A stretch of DNA of 64,000 bases from contig DHCV01000040.1 of the NCBI GenBank assembly GCA_002399025.1, forward strand, positions 27,269 through 91,268, read 5' to 3'. A program made the translations under genes and the position numbers. A model generated the notes under the pieces. It was not told the origin of the DNA. It ran no database searches and saw only the letters and a program-made list of their open reading frames with translations. Source of the DNA: Bacteroidales bacterium UBA4893. GTDB taxonomy: Bacteria; Bacteroidota; Bacteroidia; Bacteroidales; P3. This document shows, piece after piece, positions 7,886-15,263 of the stretch (position 1 is its first letter; each line of letters begins with the position of its first letter).

Positions 7886-9805
7886 ATGAAAAAAACAGTA
7901 CTAATTTTAGTAGCAATTGTTTTTGCAATAAACCTAAACACTCAAGCACATGACTTTTTGGCTGTGAATAGTGATGGTGATACTATTTATTATAAAATAA
8001 CATCAAATGTTGCTCCTTACACTGTTGCAGTTACTTTTAAAGGTACTGCTGAATATGAATATGAAAATGAATATAAAAATAGTATTTCTATTCCTGATTC
8101 TGTTTTGAGGTCTGGACGTTACTATAAGGTTACTTCAATTTATTATTATGCTTTTTATTTTTGTACTGAATTGACTTCAGTAACTATTCCCAACTCTGTT
8201 ACTATTATTAGGTCAAGTGCTTTTAATAATTGCATTGGGTTAACTTCAGTAACTATTCCAAATGGTGTTACTTTGATTGGAAATGCTGCTTTTAATGGTT
8301 GTACTGGTTTAACTTCAATAACTGTTCCTGATTCGGTTACAAAAATTGAAGCTTTTGCTTTTGCTGATTGTTCAAATTTGAGAACTGCAACTATTGGCGA
8401 GTCGGTAACTACTATTGAAACTTCTATTTTTGAATATTGTAATTCTTTAACTTCATTAAATTTTAATGCAATTAACTGTAATGAATTAACTAATTGTTTT
8501 CAAAATATGCCTGCATTGGATACAATTAATTTTGGTAATCAGGTTTTAACCATTCCGGCAAGTGCTTTTAGGGATATGAGTGGAATTACCACTGTGTTGA
8601 TTGGCAACTCTGTTACTGCTATTGGTAGTTATGCTTTTGCTGATTGTGACAGCATTACTTCTATAAATCTTCCAAACTCCCTAAGGTCAATTGGTAGTGC
8701 TGCTTTTTATGGAAGCGATGGATTAACTTCAATAACAATTCCCAATTCTGTTACTTCAATTGGTGGTTTTGCTTTTTATCAATGCACAGGGTTAACGTCT
8801 ATATCTCTTCCCAATTCTCTTGCTGTTATTGAAAGATATACTTTTTTTGGATGCTCTGCTTTAACTTCAATAACCATTCCTGAGTCGGTTACTGAAATTG
8901 GAAATGGTGCTTTTGCTGGTTGCGTTTCGTTTACTTCATTTACAATTCCTAAAAATGTTACTACAATTGGTTCTGATGTTGTAACCAATTGCAATTTGTT
9001 AACTTACATAAGAGTTGAAGCAATTAATCCTCCAGCTCTTTATAATTATTCATTCAATGAGGTTAGTTGGGCTTTGCCTCTTTATGTGCCTTGTGAATCT
9101 GTTTCAAGATATGGTTCTGATATATTTTGGGGAGAGTTTACAAATATTATTGGATTTAAAACTGCACTACATATTAACACCTCAATTTGCGAGGGAAGTT
9201 TTTATACTGATTATGGTGCAAACATTGATTCTGCTGGAGTTTATACTTTGGTTAATGGTTGCGACAGTGTTATTTTGATTTTGAGTGTTATGCCTTTGCT
9301 TGAGGCTCCTTATAATTTAAGATTTATTGATAATGAACGTATAACTTTAGCTTGGCAAGGAGATACATACAGCTATGATATTTATCGCGATGACAGTTTG
9401 GTGGCTAATGTTGCTGATACTGTATTTGTGGATAATTTTAATATGATTAATGGTCATACTTATTGCTATAAAATTAAAGCTAAAAACATATATAATTGTG
9501 AAAGTGAGTTTAGTGATACTGTTTGCGTTGCTGTTATTGGTTTAGAAAATGTTGAAAGCACAAATATTCAAACTAAACTTTATCCTAATCCAACAAATGG
9601 TAAATCTGTTCTTGAATTGGAAGGTTTAACATCTGATGCCGATGTTTTGGTTTATGATATGGAGGGTAGGGTTATTAAAACTTATAAAGTTAATAAAGGT
9701 ACAAAGGAATTGGAGATTGATTTAAGTGGATATTTTAAAGGTGTTTTTTCAATTAGAATAGTGAATGAAAGAATTGATATAACAAAGAAACTTGTTGTTG
9801 AATAG
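7886..9805 (+). CDS. BspA-like leucine-rich repeat protein with T9SS C-terminal sorting domain
   Basis: Secreted or surface protein of 639 residues. It has a signal peptide (MKKTVLILVAIVFAINLNTQA), then about a dozen BspA/Treponema-type LRRs of some 23 residues with the pattern LTSITIPNSVTSIG-AF--C (residues about 80-400). A fibronectin-like segment follows (APYNLRFIDNERITLAWQGD), and a type A Por sorting domain ends it (LYPNPTNGKS ... GVFSIRIVNE ... KKLVVE). I chose the ATG at 7886 because it begins the signal peptide; an in-frame ATG 66 bp upstream lies only 3 bp after a TAAGTTTG promoter-like box. Likely exported by type IX secretion and attached at the surface, where such LRRs mediate adhesion. 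It is a paralogue of the next gene. Confidence 0.85.
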   Translation: MKKTVLILVAIVFAINLNTQAHDFLAVNSDGDTIYYKITSNVAPYTVAVTFKGTAEYEYENEYKNSISIPDSVLRSGRYYKVTSIYYYAFYFCTELTSVTIPNSVTIIRSSAFNNCIGLTSVTIPNGVTLIGNAAFNGCTGLTSITVPDSVTKIEAFAFADCSNLRTATIGESVTTIETSIFEYCNSLTSLNFNAINCNELTNCFQNMPALDTINFGNQVLTIPASAFRDMSGITTVLIGNSVTAIGSYAFADCDSITSINLPNSLRSIGSAAFYGSDGLTSITIPNSVTSIGGFAFYQCTGLTSISLPNSLAVIERYTFFGCSALTSITIPESVTEIGNGAFAGCVSFTSFTIPKNVTTIGSDVVTNCNLLTYIRVEAINPPALYNYSFNEVSWALPLYVPCESVSRYGSDIFWGEFTNIIGFKTALHINTSICEGSFYTDYGANIDSAGVYTLVNGCDSVILILSVMPLLEAPYNLRFIDNERITLAWQGDTYSYDIYRDDSLVANVADTVFVDNFNMINGHTYCYKIKAKNIYNCESEFSDTVCVAVIGLENVESTNIQTKLYPNPTNGKSVLELEGLTSDADVLVYDMEGRVIKTYKVNKGTKELEIDLSGYFKGVFSIRIVNERIDITKKLVVE

Positions 9806-9956
9806 GAGGGTTGAGGCGTTGAGATGTTGAGTTGTTACCCCTCATTCCCCTAAAGGGGAAGAAAACAACTAAACGACTAAACATTAACCAACTGACCTTT
9901 TACAAATAAGCGTAAAGAAAATTGAAGTTTTGAACGTGAAGAAAGTTTATTTGTTT
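9785..9956. repeat. Duplicated 3' flank, copy 1
   Basis: From the last codons of the first BspA-like gene (AAACTTGTTGTTGAATAGG) to GAAAGTTTATTTGTTT this segment recurs almost exactly after the second BspA-like gene. It includes a TTCCCC-TAAA-GGGGAA hairpin (9845-9860), a plausible weak terminator without a T-run, and a few 8-bp units (AACTAAAC). The remainder of the 281-bp gap to the next gene holds a 9-bp hairpin CAACTTTTT...AAAAAGTTG at 10033-10056. Confidence 0.85.
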
Positions 9957-10086
9957 GAGCCGCAGGCGAGTTTTTAAACTTTTAGTGAAAAGCTGCGATT
10001 TTTAACTTGTTTGTGAACAGTCTTGATTTTTGCAACTTTTTATCAAGAAAAAGTTGGTATGAAAAAGTAAAATAAAAAAATATATT

Positions 10087-11697
10087 ATGAAGAAGTTATT
10101 ACTGGTTTTAATTGCATTTATTTTAGGATTAAGCATAAACACTCAAGCACATGATTTTTATTCATTAAACAGTGAAGGAGATACTATTTATTATAATATA
10201 ATTTCTTCTGTTTCTCCTTATACAGTTGAAGTAACTTATAAAGGTGTTTATTTTTATAATGATTATAATGAATATAGAGGTAGTGTTACAATTCCTGATT
10301 CAGTTTTTTATAATGGTAATTACCATAAAGTTACTTCAATTGGAAATGGCGCTTTTTATGAATGTTATGAATTAACCTCAATTTCACTTCCAAATACTAT
10401 TTTATATATTGGTTACAGTGCTTTTTATGGTTGTAACGGATTAACTTCCATAACAATTCCAAACTCTGTTACTTCATTTGGCAATAGTGTATTTAGACAT
10501 TGCTTTGGACTGACCTCAATTACTATCCCTAACTCTGTGACGGATATTGGTATTGAAACTTTTGCCGATTGCGTTGAATTAACTTCAATAACTCTTTCTG
10601 ACTCTATAAGTTCAATTGGTTTAAATTGTTTTTATAATTGCAGAAGATTAGATTCAATTACTATTCCGTCTTCTGTTACATTAGTTGATAATTGTGCTTT
10701 TTATGCATGTAGTGCTTTAACATCAGTAAACATTCCAAACTCTGTAACTTCAATTGGTATGGGTGTTTTTTGGAATTGCGGTTCTTTAGCCTCAATTTCA
10801 ATTCCTGCCTCAATTACTTCAATTGCTCCTTTTGCTTTTGAAGGTACTCCATTTTATAACAATATGCCTGATGGTGTGGTGTATTTTAATAATATCCTGT
10901 ATAGTTATAAAGGCATTATGCCAGAAAATTCTTCTATTACTGTTCAAGAAGGAACAAAAAGTATTTGTGCAAATGCTTTCAGGTATAAGTCTAATTTAAC
11001 TTCAATTTCCATTCCTAATTCTGTTACTTCAATTGGCAATAATGCTTTTTTGGATTGTAGTGGTTTAACTTCAATAACAATTCCCAACTCTGTTACTACT
11101 ATTGAATTTTCTACTTTTTACAATTGCTCTGGATTAACTTCTATTACCATTCCTAACTCTGTTACCTATATTAAAGATAGAGCTTTTGGTGAATGTACTG
11201 GATTAACCTCACTAACTATAGGAAACTCTGTTACTGAAATTGATTACAATGCTTTTGGCAATTGTAGTGGATTAACATCAATAACTTCTTTAGCTGAAAC
11301 TCCTCCAAGTTTAGGTGTTTTAGTATTTGATTATGTTAACAAATCAATACCTCTTTATGTTCCTGAAGCATCCATTCCTTTATATCAAGCTGCTGAAGGG
11401 TGGCAAGACTTCTACAATATTCAAATAGGTTTAGATGATATTAATGTTGCTAATAATATTAATGTTTTAATTTATCCCAACCCTGCAAAAGACAAGACTA
11501 AAATTGAGTTTAAGGGTTTAAACTTTATAGCTGATATTATTATTTATGATATTATGGGTAAGGAAGTTAAAAGAGATGTTATTGCTAAAGAAACAAAAGA
11601 ATTGGAGATTGATGTTAAAGATTTAAACAGGGGAGTTTATAATATTAGAATTTGTAGTAAAGGAATTGATTTAACTAAGAAACTTGTTGTTGAATAG
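10087..11697 (+). CDS. BspA-like leucine-rich repeat protein with T9SS C-terminal sorting domain (paralogue)
   Basis: 536 residues and the same architecture as its neighbour: signal peptide MKKLLLVLIAFILGLSINTQA, the shared N-terminal segment (HDFYSLNSEGDTIYYNI, SPYTVEVTYKG), about 13 BspA-type LRRs such as LTSITIPNSVTSIGNNAF, and a C-terminal T9SS domain (IYPNPAKDK ... GVYNIRICSKG ... KKLVVE). It lacks the fibronectin-like segment of the first copy. One repeat is interrupted by PDGVVYFNNILYSYKG near residue 260, an insertion common in BspA proteins. Gene and 3' flank duplication point to tandem duplication followed by repeat-number change. Confidence 0.85.
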   Translation: MKKLLLVLIAFILGLSINTQAHDFYSLNSEGDTIYYNIISSVSPYTVEVTYKGVYFYNDYNEYRGSVTIPDSVFYNGNYHKVTSIGNGAFYECYELTSISLPNTILYIGYSAFYGCNGLTSITIPNSVTSFGNSVFRHCFGLTSITIPNSVTDIGIETFADCVELTSITLSDSISSIGLNCFYNCRRLDSITIPSSVTLVDNCAFYACSALTSVNIPNSVTSIGMGVFWNCGSLASISIPASITSIAPFAFEGTPFYNNMPDGVVYFNNILYSYKGIMPENSSITVQEGTKSICANAFRYKSNLTSISIPNSVTSIGNNAFLDCSGLTSITIPNSVTTIEFSTFYNCSGLTSITIPNSVTYIKDRAFGECTGLTSLTIGNSVTEIDYNAFGNCSGLTSITSLAETPPSLGVLVFDYVNKSIPLYVPEASIPLYQAAEGWQDFYNIQIGLDDINVANNINVLIYPNPAKDKTKIEFKGLNFIADIIIYDIMGKEVKRDVIAKETKELEIDVKDLNRGVYNIRICSKGIDLTKKLVVE

Positions 11698-11872
11698 GAG
11701 GGTTGAGGCGTTGAGACGTTGAGTTGTTGAGATGTTACCCCTCATTCCCCTAAAGGGGAAGAAAACAACTAAACGAATAAACGAATAAACAACTAAACAT
11801 TAACCAACTGACCTTTTACAAATAAGCGTAAAGAAAATTGAAGTTTTGAACGTGAAGAAAGTTTATTTGTTT
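11677..11872. repeat. Duplicated 3' flank, copy 2
   Basis: Near-identical to 9785-9956, including the gene end, the TTCCCC-TAAA-GGGGAA hairpin (11745-11760) and the segment ending TTTATTTGTTT. It is longer because it carries extra 8-bp GTTGAGNN and ACGAATAA units. Immediately after it lies a GTGCGGGA palindrome, absent from copy 1. Confidence 0.85.
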
Positions 11873-11928
11873 CGTCGTGCGGGATATGAACTATCCCGCA
11901 CTTCTTTATTATAAGGATTTTTAATCCT
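11871..11928. repeat. Partial GTGCGGGA palindromic element
   Basis: Reads TTCGTCGTGCGGGATATGA then ACTATCCCGCACTTC and TTTATTATAAGGATTTTTAATCCT. It has the GTGCGGGAT...ATCCCGCAC hairpin and an inner AAGGATT...AATCCT arm. It occupies part of the 363-bp gap 11698-12060, which otherwise holds only the duplicated flank and AT-rich sequence. Confidence 0.75.
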
Positions 11929-12060
11929 ATACTTCTTTCTAAAACATAAAGAATAAATACATTCTAAAAAATATTTTCTCAATATTTATCCGAATATGTT
12001 ATTTTAATTGTATTTTTGCTATCATAATTAACCTTATTTTCAGTCATAAATACTTTATAT

Positions 12061-12417
12061 ATGAAAAAACTATTCCTTATTTTAGCTTTAACAGTATTTA
12101 GTTCCTTTGCTTTTGTTTCTTGTGAATATGAAGAAGATAATGAAATGGTGGATACTGTGTGGTCTGCTCCTTTTGGAAATGATATTCTTTGGATAGAGTT
12201 TACTTCGAATAATCAATTTGAAGATTATACTACTGACCCACGTGGGAATTATATTCATGAGGATGATGGTTATGGCACGTATGATTATGACCCTGATTAT
12301 GTAACTTTTATAACGCATAACAGTCCATTTCCTTTTGATTTTGCAAAGGTTGAGGGAAATGAAATGACGGTGGTTTACAAATCGGGTTATACGCTGGTTT
12401 TTAATAGAGAATATTAA
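12061..12417 (+). CDS. Small putative lipoprotein
   Basis: 118 residues beginning with a lipoprotein signal (MKKLFLILALTVFSSFAFVSC, lipobox FVSC at 18-21). The mature part is acidic and rich in Tyr and Asp (EYEEDNEMVDTVWSAPF, DDGYGTYDYDPDYVTF). The pattern of an N-terminal W, then F-V-E-G-N-E-M-T-V and a closing L-V-F-N-R resembles the small lipocalin-like lipoproteins common in Bacteroidales, but I cannot assign a family. Predicted to be anchored in a membrane facing the periplasm or surface. It stands alone between repeat blocks. Confidence 0.6.
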   Translation: MKKLFLILALTVFSSFAFVSCEYEEDNEMVDTVWSAPFGNDILWIEFTSNNQFEDYTTDPRGNYIHEDDGYGTYDYDPDYVTFITHNSPFPFDFAKVEGNEMTVVYKSGYTLVFNREY

Positions 12418-12515
12418 AATATGAGCATATGGCTTTGGTTTTTGGTTTATGTGTTTGATTTTTTGAAGTTGCTAAATTACAAATAATAATTCATAAAATA
12501 CATATATCAAATATT

Positions 12516-12643
12516 TTCGTGCGGGATTTCCGACTCCCGCACTATATTATTATAAGGATTTAAAATCCGATATTTGTTTCATTAACAAGGATAATATATC
12601 CTAATAATAAAAAAGTGCGGCATAACATATACCACACAACGAA
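12516..12643. repeat. Nearly complete GTGCGGGA palindromic element
   Basis: About 128 bp with degenerate inverted ends (TTCGTGCGGGAT at left, TACCACACAACGAA at right). The left hairpin is GTGCGGGATTTCC...CTCCCGCAC, and inner arms AAGGATTTAAAATCC and AAGGATAATATATCCT follow. The right arm has lost several matches (GTGCGGCATAACATATACCACAC), suggesting decay. This is the clearest whole copy in the window. In the rest of the gap I see only the inverted repeat described next. Confidence 0.75.
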
Positions 12644-12654
12644 ATATATAAAAA

Positions 12655-12684
12655 TGTCCAGTTTTTTTGCTAATTAACTGGACA
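12655..12684. promoter_or_regulatory. Perfect 9-bp inverted repeat, candidate operator
   Basis: TGTCCAGTT (12655-12663) and AACTGGACA (12676-12684) are separated by 12 bp. They lie just upstream of a TATCTTTG -7 box (12692-12699) and enclose a TTTG that could be its -33 element, so a bound repressor would block the promoter. The gene it would serve is only a short remnant now. Confidence 0.5.
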
Positions 12685-12691
12685 AATTGTT

Positions 12692-12699
12692 TATCTTTG
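12692..12699 (+). promoter_or_regulatory. -7 box ahead of the DUF6088-like remnant
   Basis: TATCTTTG matches TAnnTTTG and lies 17 bp before the ATG at 12717. The closest TTTG upstream is at 12666-12669, a 22-bp spacing. Confidence 0.55.
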
Positions 12700-12716
12700 C
12701 AGCAAATTTATAGTAT

Positions 12717-12827
12717 ATGAAAATAAGTGAATATATAGTGTTTAAAATAGATAGGCTACCTAAGGGATATGTATTCACCTATTCCGATTTTATTACTGAG
12801 GTGAATAAAAAAAGGCAATCTAAATAA
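12717..12827 (+). pseudogene. N-terminal remnant of a DUF6088-like (AbiEi-type antitoxin-related) gene
   Basis: A 36-codon frame begins MKISEYIVFKIDRLPKGYVF and continues TYSDFITEVNKK before RQSK and a stop. From memory this is the characteristic start of Bacteroidota DUF6088 proteins, which are several times longer and continue from the NKK into a winged-helix region. Here the similarity ends where the terminator hairpin of the opposite HU-like gene begins (12814-12837), so the rest appears to have been lost by deletion or rearrangement. It keeps a promoter-like box and an upstream inverted repeat. A functional micropeptide cannot be excluded. Confidence 0.6.
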
Positions 12828-12837
12828 ATAGACTGCC
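12807..12837 (-). terminator. Intrinsic terminator of the HU-like gene
   Basis: On the minus strand GGCAGTCT-ATTTATTT-AGATTGCC forms an 8-bp hairpin (one G-T pair) followed by seven T (complement of 12807-12813). It lies about 60 bp past the stop of the leftward gene 12899-13336; the interval 12840-12898 is filled with TTAACCATTAA-type 7-mers. Confidence 0.75.
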
Positions 12838-12898
12838 AATTTCCATTAACAATTAACCTCTAATAATTAACCATTAATAATTAACCACTAACCATTAA

Positions 12899-13336
12899 TT
12901 ACGGTTCCATTGGTTCTTCGATTGGTTGCTCAATGCCTACTAATCCTTTTGGTGCTGGATTGCGAAAAGCAAAATAGGTTGATTTCAACTTGTTCTTGAA
13001 TCGAACATTTGGATTAAACCTAATTGCAACACCTTTAATTGATGAAGCATCTGCCTCCTCTTGAGTATCAACTGCTTTTGCACGAAGATAAGGAGTGAAA
13101 TTGCCTAACTGGTCTAACTGAACTGTGATTCCATTCATGGTGGAGTCAGTAATAACCATTTGCAATGCTCTCAAAGCCGATAACACGTCGTTTTCAGCCA
13201 ATGCACTTGCTCCTGCAATGCGTTCAATCAATTGCTCTTGAGTCATTATCCCATTACGAGAGATAACTGCTAAGTGCTTTTGCCCTGGATTAGCTCCTAA
13301 AGCAACCTTTCTTTCAACTATTGTGTAGTTAAACAT
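12899..13336 (-). CDS. HU-HIG family histone-like DNA-binding protein
   Basis: Nucleoid-associated protein of the HU/IHF superfamily, 145 residues, the enlarged Bacteroidota type. The N-terminal extension (MFNYTIVERKVALGANPGQKH) precedes the HU-like fold: MTQEQLIERIAGASALAEND, then ALRALQMVITDSTMNGITV, QLDQLGNFTPYLRAKAV and IRFNPNVRFKNKL. The C-terminus ends in a short acidic tail (GIEQPIEEPMEP). Family members bind DNA as dimers; no specific role is visible. A TATATTTG promoter box lies about 130 bp upstream and a terminator hairpin downstream, so it is monocistronic. Confidence 0.88.
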   Translation of the reverse strand: MFNYTIVERKVALGANPGQKHLAVISRNGIMTQEQLIERIAGASALAENDVLSALRALQMVITDSTMNGITVQLDQLGNFTPYLRAKAVDTQEEADASSIKGVAIRFNPNVRFKNKLKSTYFAFRNPAPKGLVGIEQPIEEPMEP

Positions 13337-13466
13337 AAAACTGGACGATTAACCTTATATCATCGAGAGGTTCTTAAATGAATAAATAATTGAAAAGGGA
13401 GTTTAATCATAAAACTAAACCTTAAACCCTTAAACTTTCAACATTACTAACTGTAATATCATAGTA

Positions 13467-13474
13467 CAAATATA
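13467..13474 (-). promoter_or_regulatory. -7 box of the HU-like gene
   Basis: Minus-strand TATATTTG fits TAnnTTTG; the leader to the ATG at 13336 would be roughly 120 nt. No clear TTTG is seen 19 bp upstream. The gene-free stretch 13337-13643 holds this box, the rbfA promoter and AT-rich sequence, nothing else I can identify. Confidence 0.45.
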
Positions 13475-13606
13475 AGAAATCTTTTTGATATAGAGTCATT
13501 TAACTCTATTTTATTATGTTCTTTTTTAGTTAAATAGTGTTAAAAATGCTTGGATAAATATTCTCTCATTTCCTAAGATTACTTTCTCTTTATTCTTTAG
13601 TATGGA

Positions 13607-13636
13607 TTTGATTTTGAAAAATAAATTGTATTTTTG
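13607..13636 (+). promoter_or_regulatory. rbfA promoter (TTTG-N18-TATTTTTG)
   Basis: TTTG at 13607-13610 and TATTTTTG at 13629-13636, 18 bp apart, match the Bacteroidota housekeeping promoter closely. The -7 box ends 7 bp before the ATG at 13644, so the transcript should have almost no leader. This also argues against the longer frame that starts at 13602, inside the promoter. Confidence 0.7.
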
Positions 13637-13643
13637 CATTTCT

Positions 13644-13988
13644 ATGGATGCAAAAAGATTAGAAAAGGTTGCTCGCCTTATTCAGAAAGATTTGGGTGAG
13701 ATTTTACAGATGGAAGCTGTGGCATTGTTTGAAGGTGCTATGATTACGGTTACTATGGTCAGAGTGAGTGCCGATTTGTCGGTGGCTCGTGTGTATGTGA
13801 GTATTTTTGCTCTTGGTGGTAAGTCTTCAATGGATATTTTTAAGCTATTGGAAGAGAAAAATACCCTTATTAGGATGAAGCTTGCTCAAAGGGTGCGTCA
13901 TCAGCTTAGGGTCATTCCTCAGCTAAGTTTCTTTATTGATGATAGCTTGGATTATATGGAAAAAATAGATAATCTTCTAAAAAACTAA
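13644..13988 (+). CDS. rbfA: Ribosome-binding factor A
   Basis: Assists late maturation of the 30S subunit near the 5' end of 16S rRNA. 114 residues from the chosen ATG, a normal length: MDAKRLEKVARLIQKDLGEI at the N-terminus, the central ITVTMVRVSADLSVARVYVS strand-turn motif of the KH-like fold, and IRMKLAQRVRHQLRVIPQLS followed by FFIDDSLDYMEKIDNLL. The start at 13644 fits the family N-terminus and the promoter just upstream. An FtsX-type permease follows after a 7-mer repeat, an order common in Bacteroidales. Confidence 0.93.
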   Translation: MDAKRLEKVARLIQKDLGEILQMEAVALFEGAMITVTMVRVSADLSVARVYVSIFALGGKSSMDIFKLLEEKNTLIRMKLAQRVRHQLRVIPQLSFFIDDSLDYMEKIDNLLKN

Positions 13989-14029
13989 CCATTAAACCCT
14001 AACCATTAACCATTAACCATTAATCATTA
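13987..14029. repeat. TTAACCA 7-bp repeat between rbfA and the permease gene
   Basis: Consecutive AACCATT units (TAACCATTAACCATTAACC, then ATTAATCATTAA) fill the 44-bp gap between the two genes. The same 7-mer occurs at about 12840-12898, 16730-16765, 23296-23337, 38017-38050 and 60610-60634, and in coding sequence at 3180-3221. Confidence 0.85.
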
Positions 14030-14032
14030 AAA

Positions 14033-15262
14033 ATGAACCTATCCTTCTTTGTTGCTTTTAGGTATTTCTTTTCAAAGAAAAAATTGAAGGTTATTAATAT
14101 TATTTCAATGATTTCTATGATAGGGATAGCTATTACTACTGCTGCTCTTTTGATAGTTCTTTCGGTCTTCAATGGTTTTACTTTTGTTGGGGAGAAAGTC
14201 CTATCTCTTTCCAATCCTCCTTTGATTGTTGAGCCTAACAAGGGGAAGGTCTTTTCGTTGGACACTATTGATATTCATAGGATTTCTTCCTTAAAAGAGG
14301 TTTCTGTTGCGTCTGCTGTCTTAACGGAAAATGCATTAGCAACCTTTGGTTCTTCTCAGGCATTGGTTAGGATGAAAGGGATTGACTCTTCTTTTTTTGG
14401 TCTCAGGAGGATTGATACCTCAATTGTTTATGGGAAATTTGAGTTGGAGCGTTTTGGAAATCCTGCCTCTGTTTTGGGGATTGGGCTAATGGGGAGATTG
14501 GGCTTGAGCAATAATGCTGATATGATGGGGGCAGTGATTAAGCTTGCTGTTCCAAAAAGAAGTGGGAAGATTTCTCCAATTATTGAAGAGACTTTTAGTG
14601 TGGGTGAGGTTATATATAATGGTTGCTTTATGATGAATGCTTCCATTGATGAAACTGATGTTTTTCTCCCTATTGGCTTTGTGAGGGATATTTTGGAGTA
14701 TGAAAACAATGAAATTAGTGCAATTTACGTTAGTCCTAAGAAGGAAAAGGATATTCCCAAGCTCAAAGAAGAAATTCAGCTTATTGTTGGCAAAGACTAT
14801 AGTGTTAAGAATATTTTGGAGCAAGACCCTCTCTATCAAAAAGTTGTTAGGGTTGAAAGATGGGGTGTTTATGCCATACTCTCATTTATTATTTTTGTTG
14901 CCTCCTTCAATGTTATGGGGTCTTTGTCTCTTTTGATTATGGATAAGAAGAAGGATATCCTCATCTTGCGTTCAATGGGGGCAAGTCTTTCTGTGGTTAG
15001 GAAGATTTATTTCTACAATGGATTAATGCTTTCGGTTATTGGTGCTTTGGTTGGATTGATTCTTGGAGCAGGATTTTGTTTGGTTCAGCAACATTTTGGA
15101 CTAATAAAGATGGGCGGTGATAATTTAATTGTTGATGCCTTCCCAATTGTGCTTAAGTTTATGGATATAATTTCAATTTTTTTATTAGTTTTGTCCATTG
15201 GAATAATTTCTGTTGCCATTATGGTTAGCAGGATAAAGTTTGATAATAATTTAAATCAATAA
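14033..15262 (+). CDS. FtsX-type ABC transporter permease (LolC/LolE-like)
   Basis: Inner-membrane permease of 409 residues, probably part of a lipoprotein-releasing or MacB-type ABC system. It has an N-terminal membrane helix (INIISMISMIGIAITTAALL followed by IVLSVFNGF), a periplasmic domain of about 200 residues, and three C-terminal helices (near 275-300, 325-350, 375-400) with the FtsX motif DKKKDILILRSMGAS. No ATPase subunit is adjacent. Its stop is one base before the cysS start, so the two are tightly coupled. LolE-like function is the best family guess; the substrate cannot be told from sequence. Confidence 0.85.
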   Translation: MNLSFFVAFRYFFSKKKLKVINIISMISMIGIAITTAALLIVLSVFNGFTFVGEKVLSLSNPPLIVEPNKGKVFSLDTIDIHRISSLKEVSVASAVLTENALATFGSSQALVRMKGIDSSFFGLRRIDTSIVYGKFELERFGNPASVLGIGLMGRLGLSNNADMMGAVIKLAVPKRSGKISPIIEETFSVGEVIYNGCFMMNASIDETDVFLPIGFVRDILEYENNEISAIYVSPKKEKDIPKLKEEIQLIVGKDYSVKNILEQDPLYQKVVRVERWGVYAILSFIIFVASFNVMGSLSLLIMDKKKDILILRSMGASLSVVRKIYFYNGLMLSVIGALVGLILGAGFCLVQQHFGLIKMGGDNLIVDAFPIVLKFMDIISIFLLVLSIGIISVAIMVSRIKFDNNLNQ

Positions 15263-15263
15263 T

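Noticed and set aside
10033..10056. Riboswitch or attenuator upstream of the second BspA-like gene
   Set aside because: Only a simple 9-bp A/T-rich hairpin is visible; no conserved riboswitch core or leader peptide could be recognised.
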